DNA of 32,002 nucleotides from NCBI GenBank assembly GCA_003252055.1, contig QKDP01000200.1, positions 1 to 32,002 on the forward strand, written 5' to 3'. Under the pieces are notes generated by a model. The model ran no database searches. It had not been told where the DNA came from and saw nothing but the letters and a program-made list of their open reading frames with translations. Position 1 is the first letter of the stretch. Each line of letters opens with the position of its first letter. The translations under genes were made by a program, and so were the position numbers. The stretch is from Desulfobacter postgatei (GTDB taxonomy: Bacteria; Desulfobacterota; Desulfobacteria; Desulfobacterales; Desulfobacteraceae). Positions 1-8,755 of the stretch are shown here, in pieces.

Positions 1-236
1 CCGTGGGCCCCGGCAAAGCCAAGGAACTGCTATTGCAGGATCGGATCAACGCCCGCCAGGCCCAAGAATTTCACATGGTGGAGGATGTGGTGGCACGGGA
101 AACCCTTGATACCAGAGTGCTGGAGATGATCCACCAGTACAATGCGCTTCCTGCACAGACCCTGTTCGGTGTTAAACGGCTGGTGAATTTCAAGTTCGAT
201 GAGCTGAAAACCTACCTTGAGTATGAAACTGAATAA
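1..236 (+). CDS. Enoyl-CoA hydratase/isomerase family protein, C-terminal part (5' end outside window)
   Basis: Frame is open at the left edge; translation ...KAKELLLQDRINARQAQEFHMVEDVVARETLDTRVLEMIHQYNALPAQTLFGVKRLVN... resembles the C-terminus of crotonase-superfamily proteins. Confidence 0.7.
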   Translation, partial: VGPGKAKELLLQDRINARQAQEFHMVEDVVARETLDTRVLEMIHQYNALPAQTLFGVKRLVNFKFDELKTYLEYETE

Positions 237-515
237 ATTCTGAAAATCGGCCAGGATAAAAACTTTTCCAACCAGTAACATTTTCAACATTCATGAACCG
301 TCACCCCTTCCATACCCATACGCTTGGGGGGGATGCCGGTTCCTTAAAAAACCAGGCAGTACGGAATTTATTTTTTATTATTTTCTTGATCTCAAATGCC
401 GGTAAGGTTAATCTCCATAAATTGAATTTTTATTCTAAGCCATTCCACCCAAAAACGAATAGACAGAATTTGACTCTAACCATATCGGGCCATTCTGTAT
501 AGTTAATTAAAAACT

Positions 516-1034
516 ATGAAAAAAATAATAATCATACAAGGTGATATAACTTTGGCCTCAGTGGATGCAATCGTCAACGCTGCTAACCCAAAAATGCTTG
601 GAGGCGGTGGCGTTGATGGTGCAATACATAAAGCTGCTGGTCCAAAACTGTTAGAGGAATGCAGAAAAGTTAAAGCCGTAAATGGCATTCGTTGCCCTGT
701 TGGTGAAGCAAGAATTACACTTGGAGGAAATCTTAAAGCAAAATACGTTATTCATACTGTTGGTCCAAGATACTGGATTGATGAAAATCCTGAACAACTT
801 CTCATTTCTGCTTTTAAAAGTAGCTTAGATCTTGCGATTTCCAATCAGTGCGACGCTATAGCATTTCCCGCCATATCATGCGGAGCTTACGGCTACCCTC
901 CTACTGAAGCAGCGGATATCGCAATTTCAGTATGCAAAAGAGAAAGTTATAATGATCTGATGATATATTTTTACCTTTTCAACGAAAAGTTAGTTGAAAC
1001 TTGGAAAAATGCCCTTAAGAAAACAGACACATAA
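516..1034 (+). CDS. Macrodomain protein (O-acetyl-ADP-ribose deacetylase-like)
   Basis: QGDITLASVDAIVNAANPKMLGGGGVDGAIHKAAGPKLLEEC...GEARITLGG...YVIHTVGPRY...IAFPAISCGAYGYP: hallmark macrodomain motifs. Confidence 0.95.
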   Translation: MKKIIIIQGDITLASVDAIVNAANPKMLGGGGVDGAIHKAAGPKLLEECRKVKAVNGIRCPVGEARITLGGNLKAKYVIHTVGPRYWIDENPEQLLISAFKSSLDLAISNQCDAIAFPAISCGAYGYPPTEAADIAISVCKRESYNDLMIYFYLFNEKLVETWKNALKKTDT

Positions 1035-1159
1035 CTTCTTATTATAACTCTCATATATCATAAATGATTTCCATGTTATACAATTGCCCGACAGCAATTG
1101 AATGTTGAATTGACTTGCTGACTTAACCTGTTGGAAGATAAGGGGAAAAACGATATAAC

Positions 1160-3061
1160 ATGAATTCAAAAGAGAATGATACCAAACCAGATGTTCTGTC
1201 TCCCCAGAAAAAATCCCTTGAAGAGGTCCACGGTACGGTCCAAACTCAGCACCCCAAATTATTGAAGCGCATATTTGCTTTTGCAGGACCGGCCTATCTG
1301 GTCAGTGTGGGGTATATGGACCCTGGCAACTGGGCTACAGACCTGGAAGGCGGCTCGCGCTTTGGTTATGCGCTGATATGGGTGATTCTGATGTCGAACA
1401 TCATGGCTGTGCTTTTACAGACCCTGTCGGCCCGGCTTGGGATTGTTACCGGTAAAGATCTGGCCCAGGCGTGCCGAGCAGAATATTCAAAGGTTGCCTC
1501 ATTTTCACTTTGGATACTTTGCGAAATTGCGATTGCGGCAATGGACCTTGCAGAGGTGCTGGGCACCATCCTCGGCCTAAATCTTCTTTTCGGCCTTCCC
1601 CTGTTATGGGGGGCGGCAGTCACCCTGTTCGATACCTTTCTGCTGCTGGCAATCCAAAGGTACGGAATTCGCAGAATGGAAGCGTTCATTGTGTCATTGA
1701 TCAGCATCATTGCCGGTGGTTTCATTGTCAACCTTTTTCTGGCAAAGCCGGACTGGGGAGCCGCGGCAGCCGGATTGAAACCCTCCCTGCCGGCCGGGTC
1801 GCTGTACATCATTCTTGGTATCATCGGGGCCACCGTGATGCCGCACAATCTTTACCTCCATTCATCCCTGGTGCAGACACGTCAGGTATCCCGAATCATT
1901 GATTCGAAGGCCGCGGCCTGCAAGTATAACCTATTGGATTCAGTCATTGCTTTGAATACGGCCTTTTTTGTCAACGCAGCCATTCTCATTCTGGCAGCGG
2001 CCGTGTTTTACCGCCACGGAATTGTTGTCACCGAGATCCAGCAGGCGGACAAGCTTTTAGAACAACTTCTTGGGACCCGGATCGCGCCCATCGCTTTTGG
2101 GCTGGCATTGCTTGCGGCCGGGCAAAGCTCTACCTTGACAGGTACACTGGCGGGGCAGGTCGTGATGGAAGGCTTTGTAAAGATTAAACTCAGACCCTAT
2201 CTGCGGCGTTTGATTACCCGCGTTATCGCTCTACTGCCGGCCGTGGCGGTCATTTCGATCTCTGGTGATGAAGGTACCTACCAACTCCTGATTCTCAGCC
2301 AAGTGATTCTCAGCCTGCAATTGCCCTTTGCCATCGTTCCCCTGGTGCACTTCACCAGCGATAAGTTAAAAATGGGTGCGTTTACCAGCAAATTGTGGGT
2401 CAAGGTGCTGGCGTGGATTACCTCGGTTGTCATTATCGTTTTGAACGGTAAATTGGTGTATGATCAAATACTGGAATGGGTAAAGGGAGACGCTCCTCTG
2501 ATGGTTTCCATCCTGGCGGTGGGGTGTTCAGCCGCCCTTGCTCTTTTCCTTATCTACATCATTGTCCTTCCGTTACTTCGAGGGGAAAGGCGCTGGGTGG
2601 AAGAGAAATCCGGCAGTGCCTTGGCGATTGTCCAGGGAATTGAAACACATCCGGTGAAGCATATTGCCGCAGCGTTGGGCCGGGACGAAGGAGATACGGA
2701 AGTCATCAGCCGCGCACTTTCATTGGCAAAAACGGAAAAAGCCATGCTGACCCTTATCCATGTTTCCGATTCCGTTTCGGTACAGGTTTACAGCGGAGAG
2801 GGTTATGACGAGCATGCACGGGACGATGAGCGGTACTTGGTGGAAATTGCCGAAGAGTTACGTTCGTCTGAAGTGGTGGTGGAAGTAATGCTCGCCCACG
2901 GCGATCCTGCCACGGAACTGGTTAACTTCGCCATAACACATAAAGTCGATATGCTGATTATGGGGTCCCATGGTCACCGGTTGCTGGGTGATCTTCTGTG
3001 GGGGGAAACAGTAGACCCGGTGCGTCACAGGGTCGATATACCTGTTTTAGTGGTTCGGTAA
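1160..3061 (+). CDS. NRAMP-family divalent metal transporter with C-terminal universal stress protein (USP) domain
   Basis: NRAMP motifs YMDPGNWATD and GATVMPHNLYLHSSL with multiple TM helices; C-terminus VKHIAAALGRDEGDTEVISRALSLA...DMLIMGSHGHRLLGDLLWGETVDPVRHRVDIPVLVVR is USP-like. Confidence 0.93.
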   Translation: MNSKENDTKPDVLSPQKKSLEEVHGTVQTQHPKLLKRIFAFAGPAYLVSVGYMDPGNWATDLEGGSRFGYALIWVILMSNIMAVLLQTLSARLGIVTGKDLAQACRAEYSKVASFSLWILCEIAIAAMDLAEVLGTILGLNLLFGLPLLWGAAVTLFDTFLLLAIQRYGIRRMEAFIVSLISIIAGGFIVNLFLAKPDWGAAAAGLKPSLPAGSLYIILGIIGATVMPHNLYLHSSLVQTRQVSRIIDSKAAACKYNLLDSVIALNTAFFVNAAILILAAAVFYRHGIVVTEIQQADKLLEQLLGTRIAPIAFGLALLAAGQSSTLTGTLAGQVVMEGFVKIKLRPYLRRLITRVIALLPAVAVISISGDEGTYQLLILSQVILSLQLPFAIVPLVHFTSDKLKMGAFTSKLWVKVLAWITSVVIIVLNGKLVYDQILEWVKGDAPLMVSILAVGCSAALALFLIYIIVLPLLRGERRWVEEKSGSALAIVQGIETHPVKHIAAALGRDEGDTEVISRALSLAKTEKAMLTLIHVSDSVSVQVYSGEGYDEHARDDERYLVEIAEELRSSEVVVEVMLAHGDPATELVNFAITHKVDMLIMGSHGHRLLGDLLWGETVDPVRHRVDIPVLVVR

Positions 3062-3083
3062 GGCGAGAAGCTCTATCCACTAA

Positions 3084-3206
3084 AAAACAGAGAAAAAACC
3101 TTTATTTAACTTTTTGCCGGGTTCAAGGGCATTTTCTATCGGAACCGCGGGTTGTGATTTCCACTGTAAGCATTGGCAGAACAGTGACCAGCCTGAGTAT
3201 CAATGA
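3084..3206 (+). pseudogene. Decayed fragment of an AmmeMemoRadiSam-system radical SAM enzyme
   Basis: Translation from 3084: KTEKKPLFNFLPGSRAFSIGTAGCDFHCKHWQNSDQPEYQ*. Matches the remembered FLPGS...SIGTAGCNFxCKxCQN signature of this family, but the third cluster Cys is Trp and no full ORF surrounds it. Confidence 0.6.
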
Positions 3207-3484
3207 AAGTGTTGATTGGATTGGTAAGCCCTCTGGCCTTGATAAGAAATTCATACTGAGTTATCTTGTTGCCTAGCTCCAGATGGAATATATCCCGGAA
3301 GAACTCAACGAGAAACAAATGGAGCATCTTGAAAATCATATCGAGAATTGGTTGGCAAAATATGAAGACGATCCCCCGCAAGCGGATTTTTGAGCACGGA
3401 TGATAATGTCAAGAACTCGGTACTCTCAAGTTAGAAAGGAGAACGGAGTGTGATCATTAGTCTGCACATGGCATTGATGAGTTT

Positions 3485-4459
3485 ATGAAAACCGGCAATG
3501 ATAATGTTAAATCCATGAAAACTTTTGAAACTGACATAAAAAAAACTATCGTATTAGGAATAAGACCCTGGACGATTATTCTATTTATAGTCCTTGTGCT
3601 TGCGCCAATCAGCCAGGCAAAAATTAACCTTGATGACAGGGAGATCCTCACTATTTTCCACCCGAGGCAGGTGGGCGTGGGGCAGCCTTTTCTTGTTCGA
3701 TTGACAACATCACAAGCCCTTGAAGAGCTTTCTGTTAATTGGATGGGGCAAAGGGTTGTTCCATCAGTCTCTCAATGGAACGAATTTCATGTGGCGATTG
3801 TCATGCTGGGTACAGATGTTCTCACAATCAATCCTGGTATCCAGACACTTGTGGTTCGGGCCTGGACAGGGGGAAAGGAGATCGTCCGGCATCGATTAAT
3901 AAAAATCGTTTCCCGGTCGTATCCCCGCCAGGAGCTTGACCTGCCATCCAGGATGGTAACCCCTCCTATTACTGAACTTGAAAGGATAGAGGCGGAAAGG
4001 GTGCGAACTCAGAAAGCCAAAAACACATGGTCAGCCCAACGGTTGTGGTGGCTACCCTTTCATCATCCGGTGGCGGGGAAGACCAACAGCGCTTACGGCT
4101 TGCAACGGATTCTGAACGGAAAACCCAAAAATCCTCACCGGGGAATAGATTTCAGGGCGCCTACAGGAACAGCCATAGAAGCGATCGCTGATGGCAGGGT
4201 TATTCTGGCTGAGCCCCACTATTATGCTGGTAACTCAATGTATATAGACCATGGCAACGGAGTTGTTTCTTTATACTTTCACCTGAGCAAATTCGACGTT
4301 TCCAAGGGCGAATTTGTAAAAAGGGGACAGATTATAGGAAGAGCCGGTAGCACAGGGCGGGCAACGGGGCCACACCTGCATCTGTCTATATCTGTACAAG
4401 GGCAGTTAGTGGATCCAGCACCGTTGTTTGAGGGGACAACCGAGCAATTGCTCAAGTGA
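3485..4459 (+). CDS. M23 family metallopeptidase (LytM-type) with N-terminal signal/TM anchor
   Basis: NPHRGIDFRAPTGTAIEAIADGRVI...YIDHGNGVVSLYFHLS...GRAGSTGRATGPHLHLSISVQG: M23 HxxxD and HxH motifs; hydrophobic N-terminus. Confidence 0.93.
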   Translation: MKTGNDNVKSMKTFETDIKKTIVLGIRPWTIILFIVLVLAPISQAKINLDDREILTIFHPRQVGVGQPFLVRLTTSQALEELSVNWMGQRVVPSVSQWNEFHVAIVMLGTDVLTINPGIQTLVVRAWTGGKEIVRHRLIKIVSRSYPRQELDLPSRMVTPPITELERIEAERVRTQKAKNTWSAQRLWWLPFHHPVAGKTNSAYGLQRILNGKPKNPHRGIDFRAPTGTAIEAIADGRVILAEPHYYAGNSMYIDHGNGVVSLYFHLSKFDVSKGEFVKRGQIIGRAGSTGRATGPHLHLSISVQGQLVDPAPLFEGTTEQLLK

Positions 4460-4588
4460 GTTTTTTTATATTTTGTCCTGGTTGCGCTTTTTGCGGCTAT
4501 CGCCAGCCATAACCGGACCCCAAAAAAATTCGGACCGGGAAATAGGCTGTTTCTTGTTTGGAATTATTGTAACAGGGATGTAAAAAGC

Positions 4589-4610
4589 ACCGCCTCATTA
4601 TTGAGGTGGT
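4589..4610. other. Short stem-loop ACCGCCTCA-TTAT-TGAGGTGGT
   Basis: 9 bp stem including one G-T wobble with tetraloop; minus strand then reads GCTTTTT. Possible weak terminator downstream of tRNA-Gln. Confidence 0.35.
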
Positions 4611-4749
4611 TGGATGTTGGAGGCAGACTGAAAATTCAGCTGACAAAATCAGTTATGATGCCGGGGGCTGGATACTTTTGGGGGTGAGTGGCAAAATAAA
4701 CTTTCACCATGCTTTAAAACGTGGGGCTATGTGGGGGCAAATCCAAATT

Positions 4750-4790
4750 AAAACAAAAAAGGCTTTCAAAGAGAAACCTTGAAAACCTTT
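4750..4790 (-). terminator. Rho-independent terminator downstream of tRNA-Gln
   Basis: Minus strand AAAGGTTTTCAA-GGTTTCTCT-TTGAAAGCCTTT-TTTGTTT: 12 bp stem with one G-U, followed by a T-rich tract. Confidence 0.7.
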
Positions 4791-4798
4791 ATTATCAG

Positions 4799-4872
4799 TG
4801 GCTGGCTGACTAGGATTCGAACCTAGATTGACGGAGTCAGAGTCCGTAGTCCTGCCGTTGGACGATCAGCCA
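4799..4872 (-). tRNA. tRNA-Gln (anticodon CTG)
   Basis: Minus strand TGGCTGA TC GTCC AACGGCA GGAC T ACGGA CTCTGAC TCCGT CAATC CTAGG TTCGAAT CCTAG TCAGCCA G CCA: full cloverleaf, encoded CCA, loop CTCTGAC gives anticodon CTG. Confidence 0.96.
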
Positions 4873-5056
4873 GCAGAAAACAACGTCAGGGTATATACAA
4901 TAAAGATATGATTGAAGTCAAGAAAATATTCGTTGAAAGTTGAGATCGAATTAGGCTATTGTTCCTATCTTTACTCAATATCACTGGGGCAAACAATGGG
5001 CAGGCATTTAAATCCAAAGTGATAGTCCCGGCCGATTTTATTATTAATTAAAATAG

Positions 5057-5902
5057 ATGAACAACAGTATGGTTAATTTTTGGGATTCCGGAAAAGGGCT
5101 GCTGGCCAAAAATAAAGAATTTTCCCTTCTCATTGATTTATTAAAAGAATCTTCGGGTCTGGCCATTGCATTTTCAGGTGGTGCAGATTCGGCGTTTCTG
5201 CTGGCTGCAGCCTTGATTGCAAGGGTGGAATCGGTATTACCTGTTACCGTTGTCTCTGACTTTTTTACAGATGGAGAAAAAGAACGGGTGATCCGTTTGG
5301 GCCAATATTTGGACACAGTCCCCATTCTTGTTTCTGCAAATATACTGGATGATGCCAGGGTTACCCGGAATACGGACAGGCGCTGTTATTTTTGTAAATT
5401 GGTTTTATTTTCCAGGGTCATGGAGGTGGCAGAGAAACGCGGGATTCATACCTTGTTGCACGGGGCAAATCTGGACGATTTACAGGAATTTCGGCCCGGC
5501 ATGGATGCGGCCCGGGAACTGGGTTTTAAAACGCCTTTGGTGGAGGCTGGTTTTACAAAGGAGAAAATCCGCGCATGCTCAAAAATCCTGGGGCTTGAGA
5601 CCTGGAATTTGCCTGCCCAGTCCTGCCTGGCCACCCGTATCCCCCAAGGAGATGTCATCACGAAGGAAAAGCTTGTAAAAGTTGAGCGGGCGGAGGCCTG
5701 CCTCCATGGGTTAGGTTTCGGTCGGGTGCGGGTCCGGTGTCATGGGGATCTGGCCCGAATTGAAGTAGGCCCTGATGAACTGAATCGCTTTGGGGAACCG
5801 GATACCAGGCAGGAAATAGTACAGACATTTAAGCGTGTGGGGTTTCATTCTGTCTGCCTTGATCTGGAGGGTTATGCATCAGCGTTCAGATTGCAAAGAT
5901 AA
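5057..5902 (+). CDS. larE: ATP-dependent sulfur transferase LarE (PP-loop)
   Basis: PP-loop AFSGGADSAFLLAAAL; RRCYFCK; PAQSCLATRIPQGDVIT; GFGRVRVRCHGDLARIEV: LarE family features. Confidence 0.88.
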   Translation: MNNSMVNFWDSGKGLLAKNKEFSLLIDLLKESSGLAIAFSGGADSAFLLAAALIARVESVLPVTVVSDFFTDGEKERVIRLGQYLDTVPILVSANILDDARVTRNTDRRCYFCKLVLFSRVMEVAEKRGIHTLLHGANLDDLQEFRPGMDAARELGFKTPLVEAGFTKEKIRACSKILGLETWNLPAQSCLATRIPQGDVITKEKLVKVERAEACLHGLGFGRVRVRCHGDLARIEVGPDELNRFGEPDTRQEIVQTFKRVGFHSVCLDLEGYASAFRLQR

Positions 5903-5904
5903 AT

Positions 5905-5934
5905 CGTCCCCGGCGTTATGTGCTGCCGGGGACG
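5905..5934. terminator. Perfect inverted repeat between convergent larE and ndk, putative bidirectional terminator
   Basis: CGTCCCCGGC-gttatgtgct-GCCGGGGACG, 10 bp GC-rich stem, located between the two stop codons; no long T tract. Confidence 0.55.
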
Positions 5935-5952
5935 AGGAGATTCTGGGCTGAA

Positions 5953-6372
5953 TTAACGGGAATGAAGTTCTAAGTCGTTGAAGAAATAACCGATCTCAAA
6001 TGCAGCGGTTTCCGGGGCATCAGAGCCGTGGACAACGTTCTTTTCGATGTCCGTGGCATATTCTTTGCGAATGGTGCCTTCTTCTGCGTCTTTGAAATTT
6101 GTGGCGCCCATCAGTTTTCTATTTTTTGAGATAACATCTTCGCCTTCAAGTACCATTACAACGATGGGGCCCGATGTCATGAAATCAGTCAGGCTGTCGA
6201 AAAAAGGACGTTCCTTATGGACCGCATAAAACCCCTGGGCCTGGGATTTGCTCAGATGGATCATTTTCATGGCTGCGATTTTAATGCCGTTGGTTTCAAA
6301 CCGTTTGATGACTTCGCCGATGATGTTTTTTTCTACACCGTCAGGCTTGATAATGGATAAGGTCCTTTCCAC
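5953..6372 (-). CDS. ndk: Nucleoside diphosphate kinase (GTG start)
   Basis: [26 protein letters not shown]...[20 protein letters not shown]; catalytic His in [16 protein letters not shown] upstream of GTG. Confidence 0.97.
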   Translation of the reverse strand: MERTLSIIKPDGVEKNIIGEVIKRFETNGIKIAAMKMIHLSKSQAQGFYAVHKERPFFDSLTDFMTSGPIVVMVLEGEDVISKNRKLMGATNFKDAEEGTIRKEYATDIEKNVVHGSDAPETAAFEIGYFFNDLELHSR

Positions 6373-6512
6373 GTATGTTCCCCTTTAATAATAGTAAAGT
6401 TAATGGTTGATTGAACGGGCTTGATAAATATCACAGGAATATATTATAAGTCAAACCCGATAAACGCTGGGAATTGAAGGGGAAAAACAATTTAATATAA
6501 CGATGGAACATA

Positions 6513-7127
6513 ATGCTTAAAATAGGGGTGACAGGATCAGCAGGCTCGGGGAAAAGTCTTGTGTGTGAGGGATTTCGGCGTATCGGTCTGGTAACCCTGG
6601 ATTGCGATGAAATTGCAAGGCAGGTGGTAGAGCCGGGACAGGCTGCGTATGCTCAGGTGGTCAAGGCCTTTGGACCCAAGATTGTGGCCCCGGACCGCAC
6701 GTTGGACCGCCCGGCCTTGCGACGTATGATTGTAACCACAAAAGGCAGTCGGGAAAAACTTGAATCCATCCTGCATCCCGTGATTATCAGTGAAACGGTC
6801 AGGCAGATGGATGAAGCGGTCCATTCAAGGCAAAAATCCTGTGCCGTTGAAGTCCCTCTTTTATTTGAACTTGGCATGGAGTGTCTTTTCGATGTGGTTG
6901 TGGTGGTGACAGCTGCGGATAGCACCCTTGTTGACCGGATTGCCGGCCGGGACGGCGTAGACCGGGAGAGTGCCCAAAAACTTCTGGCCATCCAGATGCC
7001 CCAGTCGGAAAAGGTCAAAAGGGCTGATTATGTCATTGAAAATAGAGGCGAGCCGGAAGCTGTTTTTAAATCAGTGGGTATTTTGTATCGAAAACTTGTC
7101 AATCATCGCTTGACAAAAAAACAATAA
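6513..7127 (+). CDS. coaE: Dephospho-CoA kinase
   Basis: IGVTGSAGSGKS P-loop, TLDCDEIARQVVEPG, ESILHPVI, EVPLLFELGME. Confidence 0.95.
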   Translation: MLKIGVTGSAGSGKSLVCEGFRRIGLVTLDCDEIARQVVEPGQAAYAQVVKAFGPKIVAPDRTLDRPALRRMIVTTKGSREKLESILHPVIISETVRQMDEAVHSRQKSCAVEVPLLFELGMECLFDVVVVVTAADSTLVDRIAGRDGVDRESAQKLLAIQMPQSEKVKRADYVIENRGEPEAVFKSVGILYRKLVNHRLTKKQ

Positions 7128-7297
7128 TATTTTAATAAATTTTTTAAATTACTGACGTTTCACATTATCTGTCTTTTTTTCCCGCAGGGTTTGGCTGACC
7201 TCCAGATTGTCAAAAAGACATCTCCAAAAAAAATTGCATTGTGAATTTATAATTAATACACCTTTAACCAGACTGAGGGAGTAGACCAGGAGATTGC

Positions 7298-8545
7298 ATG
7301 AATCTTGTAGAACTCAATAAGATGAAAATCAGTGAGCTCACCAAGCTTGCCAAAAAATACAATATTCAGGGTATTGGCGGCCTTAAGAAACAGGAACTGA
7401 TTTTCGCCCTGCTCCAGGCCAATATTGAAGAAAGCGGTCAGATTTACGGTGAAGGCACCCTTGAAATCCTTCCGGATGGATTTGGGTTTTTAAGAGCGCC
7501 AGGGTACAATTACCTGCCCGGTCCCGACGATATTTATGTGTCTCCCTCCCAGATCCGGCGGTTTAACCTGCGCACCGGAGATACCATTTCCGGTCAGGTC
7601 CGCCAGCCAAAGGACTCTGAACGGTATTTTGCTTTGCTGAAGGTGGAAGCCGTTAATTTCATGAATCCTGAAATGGCGGCTGAAACCATTTTATTTGATA
7701 ACCTTCTGCCCCTGTATCCGGACCGTAAAATGAACCTTGAGGCCGAGTCTGACAACTATTCCATGCGCGTCATTGACCTGATGTCCCCCATCGGATTCGG
7801 TCAGCGCGGGCTTATCGTGTCACCGCCCAAGGCCGGCAAGACCATGCTGCTTCAGAACATTGCCAACTCCATGATCCGGGCCCATAAAAATATTGTTCCC
7901 ATGATCCTGCTCATTGATGAGCGTCCCGAAGAGGTGACTGATATGGCGCGTTCCGTAAATGCGGAAGTGATATCCTCCACCTTTGACGAGCCTGCCGAGC
8001 GCCATGTTCAGGTGGCTGAAATGGTTATTGAAAAAGCCAAGAGAATTGTGGAACAGGGCCATGATGTAGTAATTCTTTTAGACAGTATTACACGCCTTGC
8101 CAGGGCCTACAATGCGGTGATGCCGCCTTCCGGTAAAATTCTGTCAGGAGGCGTGGACTCCAATGCCCTGGACCGTCCTAAGCGCTTTTTTGGCGCAGCC
8201 AGGAATATAGAGGAAGGCGGCAGTCTGACCATTATTGCCACTGCGCTTGTTGAAACCGGCTCCAGAATGGATGAGGTTATTTTTGAAGAATTCAAGGGTA
8301 CGGGTAACATGGAACTCGTACTTGATCGAAAGCTGGCGGACAAGCGCGTATTTCCTGCCATTGATATGAACCGTTCCGGTACCCGGAAAGAGGAACTGCT
8401 CCTTGCACCGGATGTGTTGAACCGGGTCTGGATCTTAAGAAAATTGCTTTCAAGCTTAAATTCTGTGGATGCAATGCAGTTTTTACTTGAAAAAATGCAA
8501 GGAACAAAGGATAATAAAGAGTTCCTTGAAATGATGAATTCATAG
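7298..8545 (+). CDS. rho: Transcription termination factor Rho
   Basis: [123 protein letters not shown]. Confidence 0.99.
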   Translation: MNLVELNKMKISELTKLAKKYNIQGIGGLKKQELIFALLQANIEESGQIYGEGTLEILPDGFGFLRAPGYNYLPGPDDIYVSPSQIRRFNLRTGDTISGQVRQPKDSERYFALLKVEAVNFMNPEMAAETILFDNLLPLYPDRKMNLEAESDNYSMRVIDLMSPIGFGQRGLIVSPPKAGKTMLLQNIANSMIRAHKNIVPMILLIDERPEEVTDMARSVNAEVISSTFDEPAERHVQVAEMVIEKAKRIVEQGHDVVILLDSITRLARAYNAVMPPSGKILSGGVDSNALDRPKRFFGAARNIEEGGSLTIIATALVETGSRMDEVIFEEFKGTGNMELVLDRKLADKRVFPAIDMNRSGTRKEELLLAPDVLNRVWILRKLLSSLNSVDAMQFLLEKMQGTKDNKEFLEMMNS

Positions 8546-8585
8546 CAGGGAGCTTTTTTTTAGCGCTTGAACGCAAAACCTAAGT

Positions 8586-8707
8586 GTTTGGACGCGAAGT
8601 TGCCCAGATGCAAGGCGCAGAGAAATTTGCAACCGGAGCAACCTTATGGTTGTGAGGCGTTGCAAATTTTTTTGCAACGCGGCAGATGGGTGACTTGTCG
8701 TTCAAAC
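8586..8707 (+). repeat. Dispersed hairpin repeat, copy 1 (rho-rpmE intergenic)
   Basis: GTTTGGACGCGAAGTTGCCCAGATGCAAGGCGCAGAGAAATTTGCAACCGGAGCAACCTTATGGTTGTGAGGCGTTGCAAATTTTTTTGCAACGCGGCAGATGGGTGACTTGTCGTTCAAAC; near-identical to 30938-31058 and foldable into a long nested hairpin. Confidence 0.92.
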
Positions 8708-8755
8708 GCCATTTACGGTCTTTTATAACGAAGACGACAAGGAGTGACGTGTAAG

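Noticed and set aside
3274-3276. In-frame TAG as possible pyrrolysine codon
   Set aside because: Pyl occurs in some Desulfobacterota, but the surrounding frame is not a known Pyl protein and sits next to a decayed gene; nonsense or chance frame is simpler.
7198-7255. TTGTCA / TATAAT-like boxes upstream of rho
   Set aside because: Spacing between good -35 and -10 matches is wrong; AT-rich background makes chance boxes likely.
8586-8707. Interpretation of the repeat as a classical MITE with target-site duplication
   Set aside because: No clear flanking direct duplications are visible at either copy and no related transposase is in the window; kept as an undetermined hairpin element instead.
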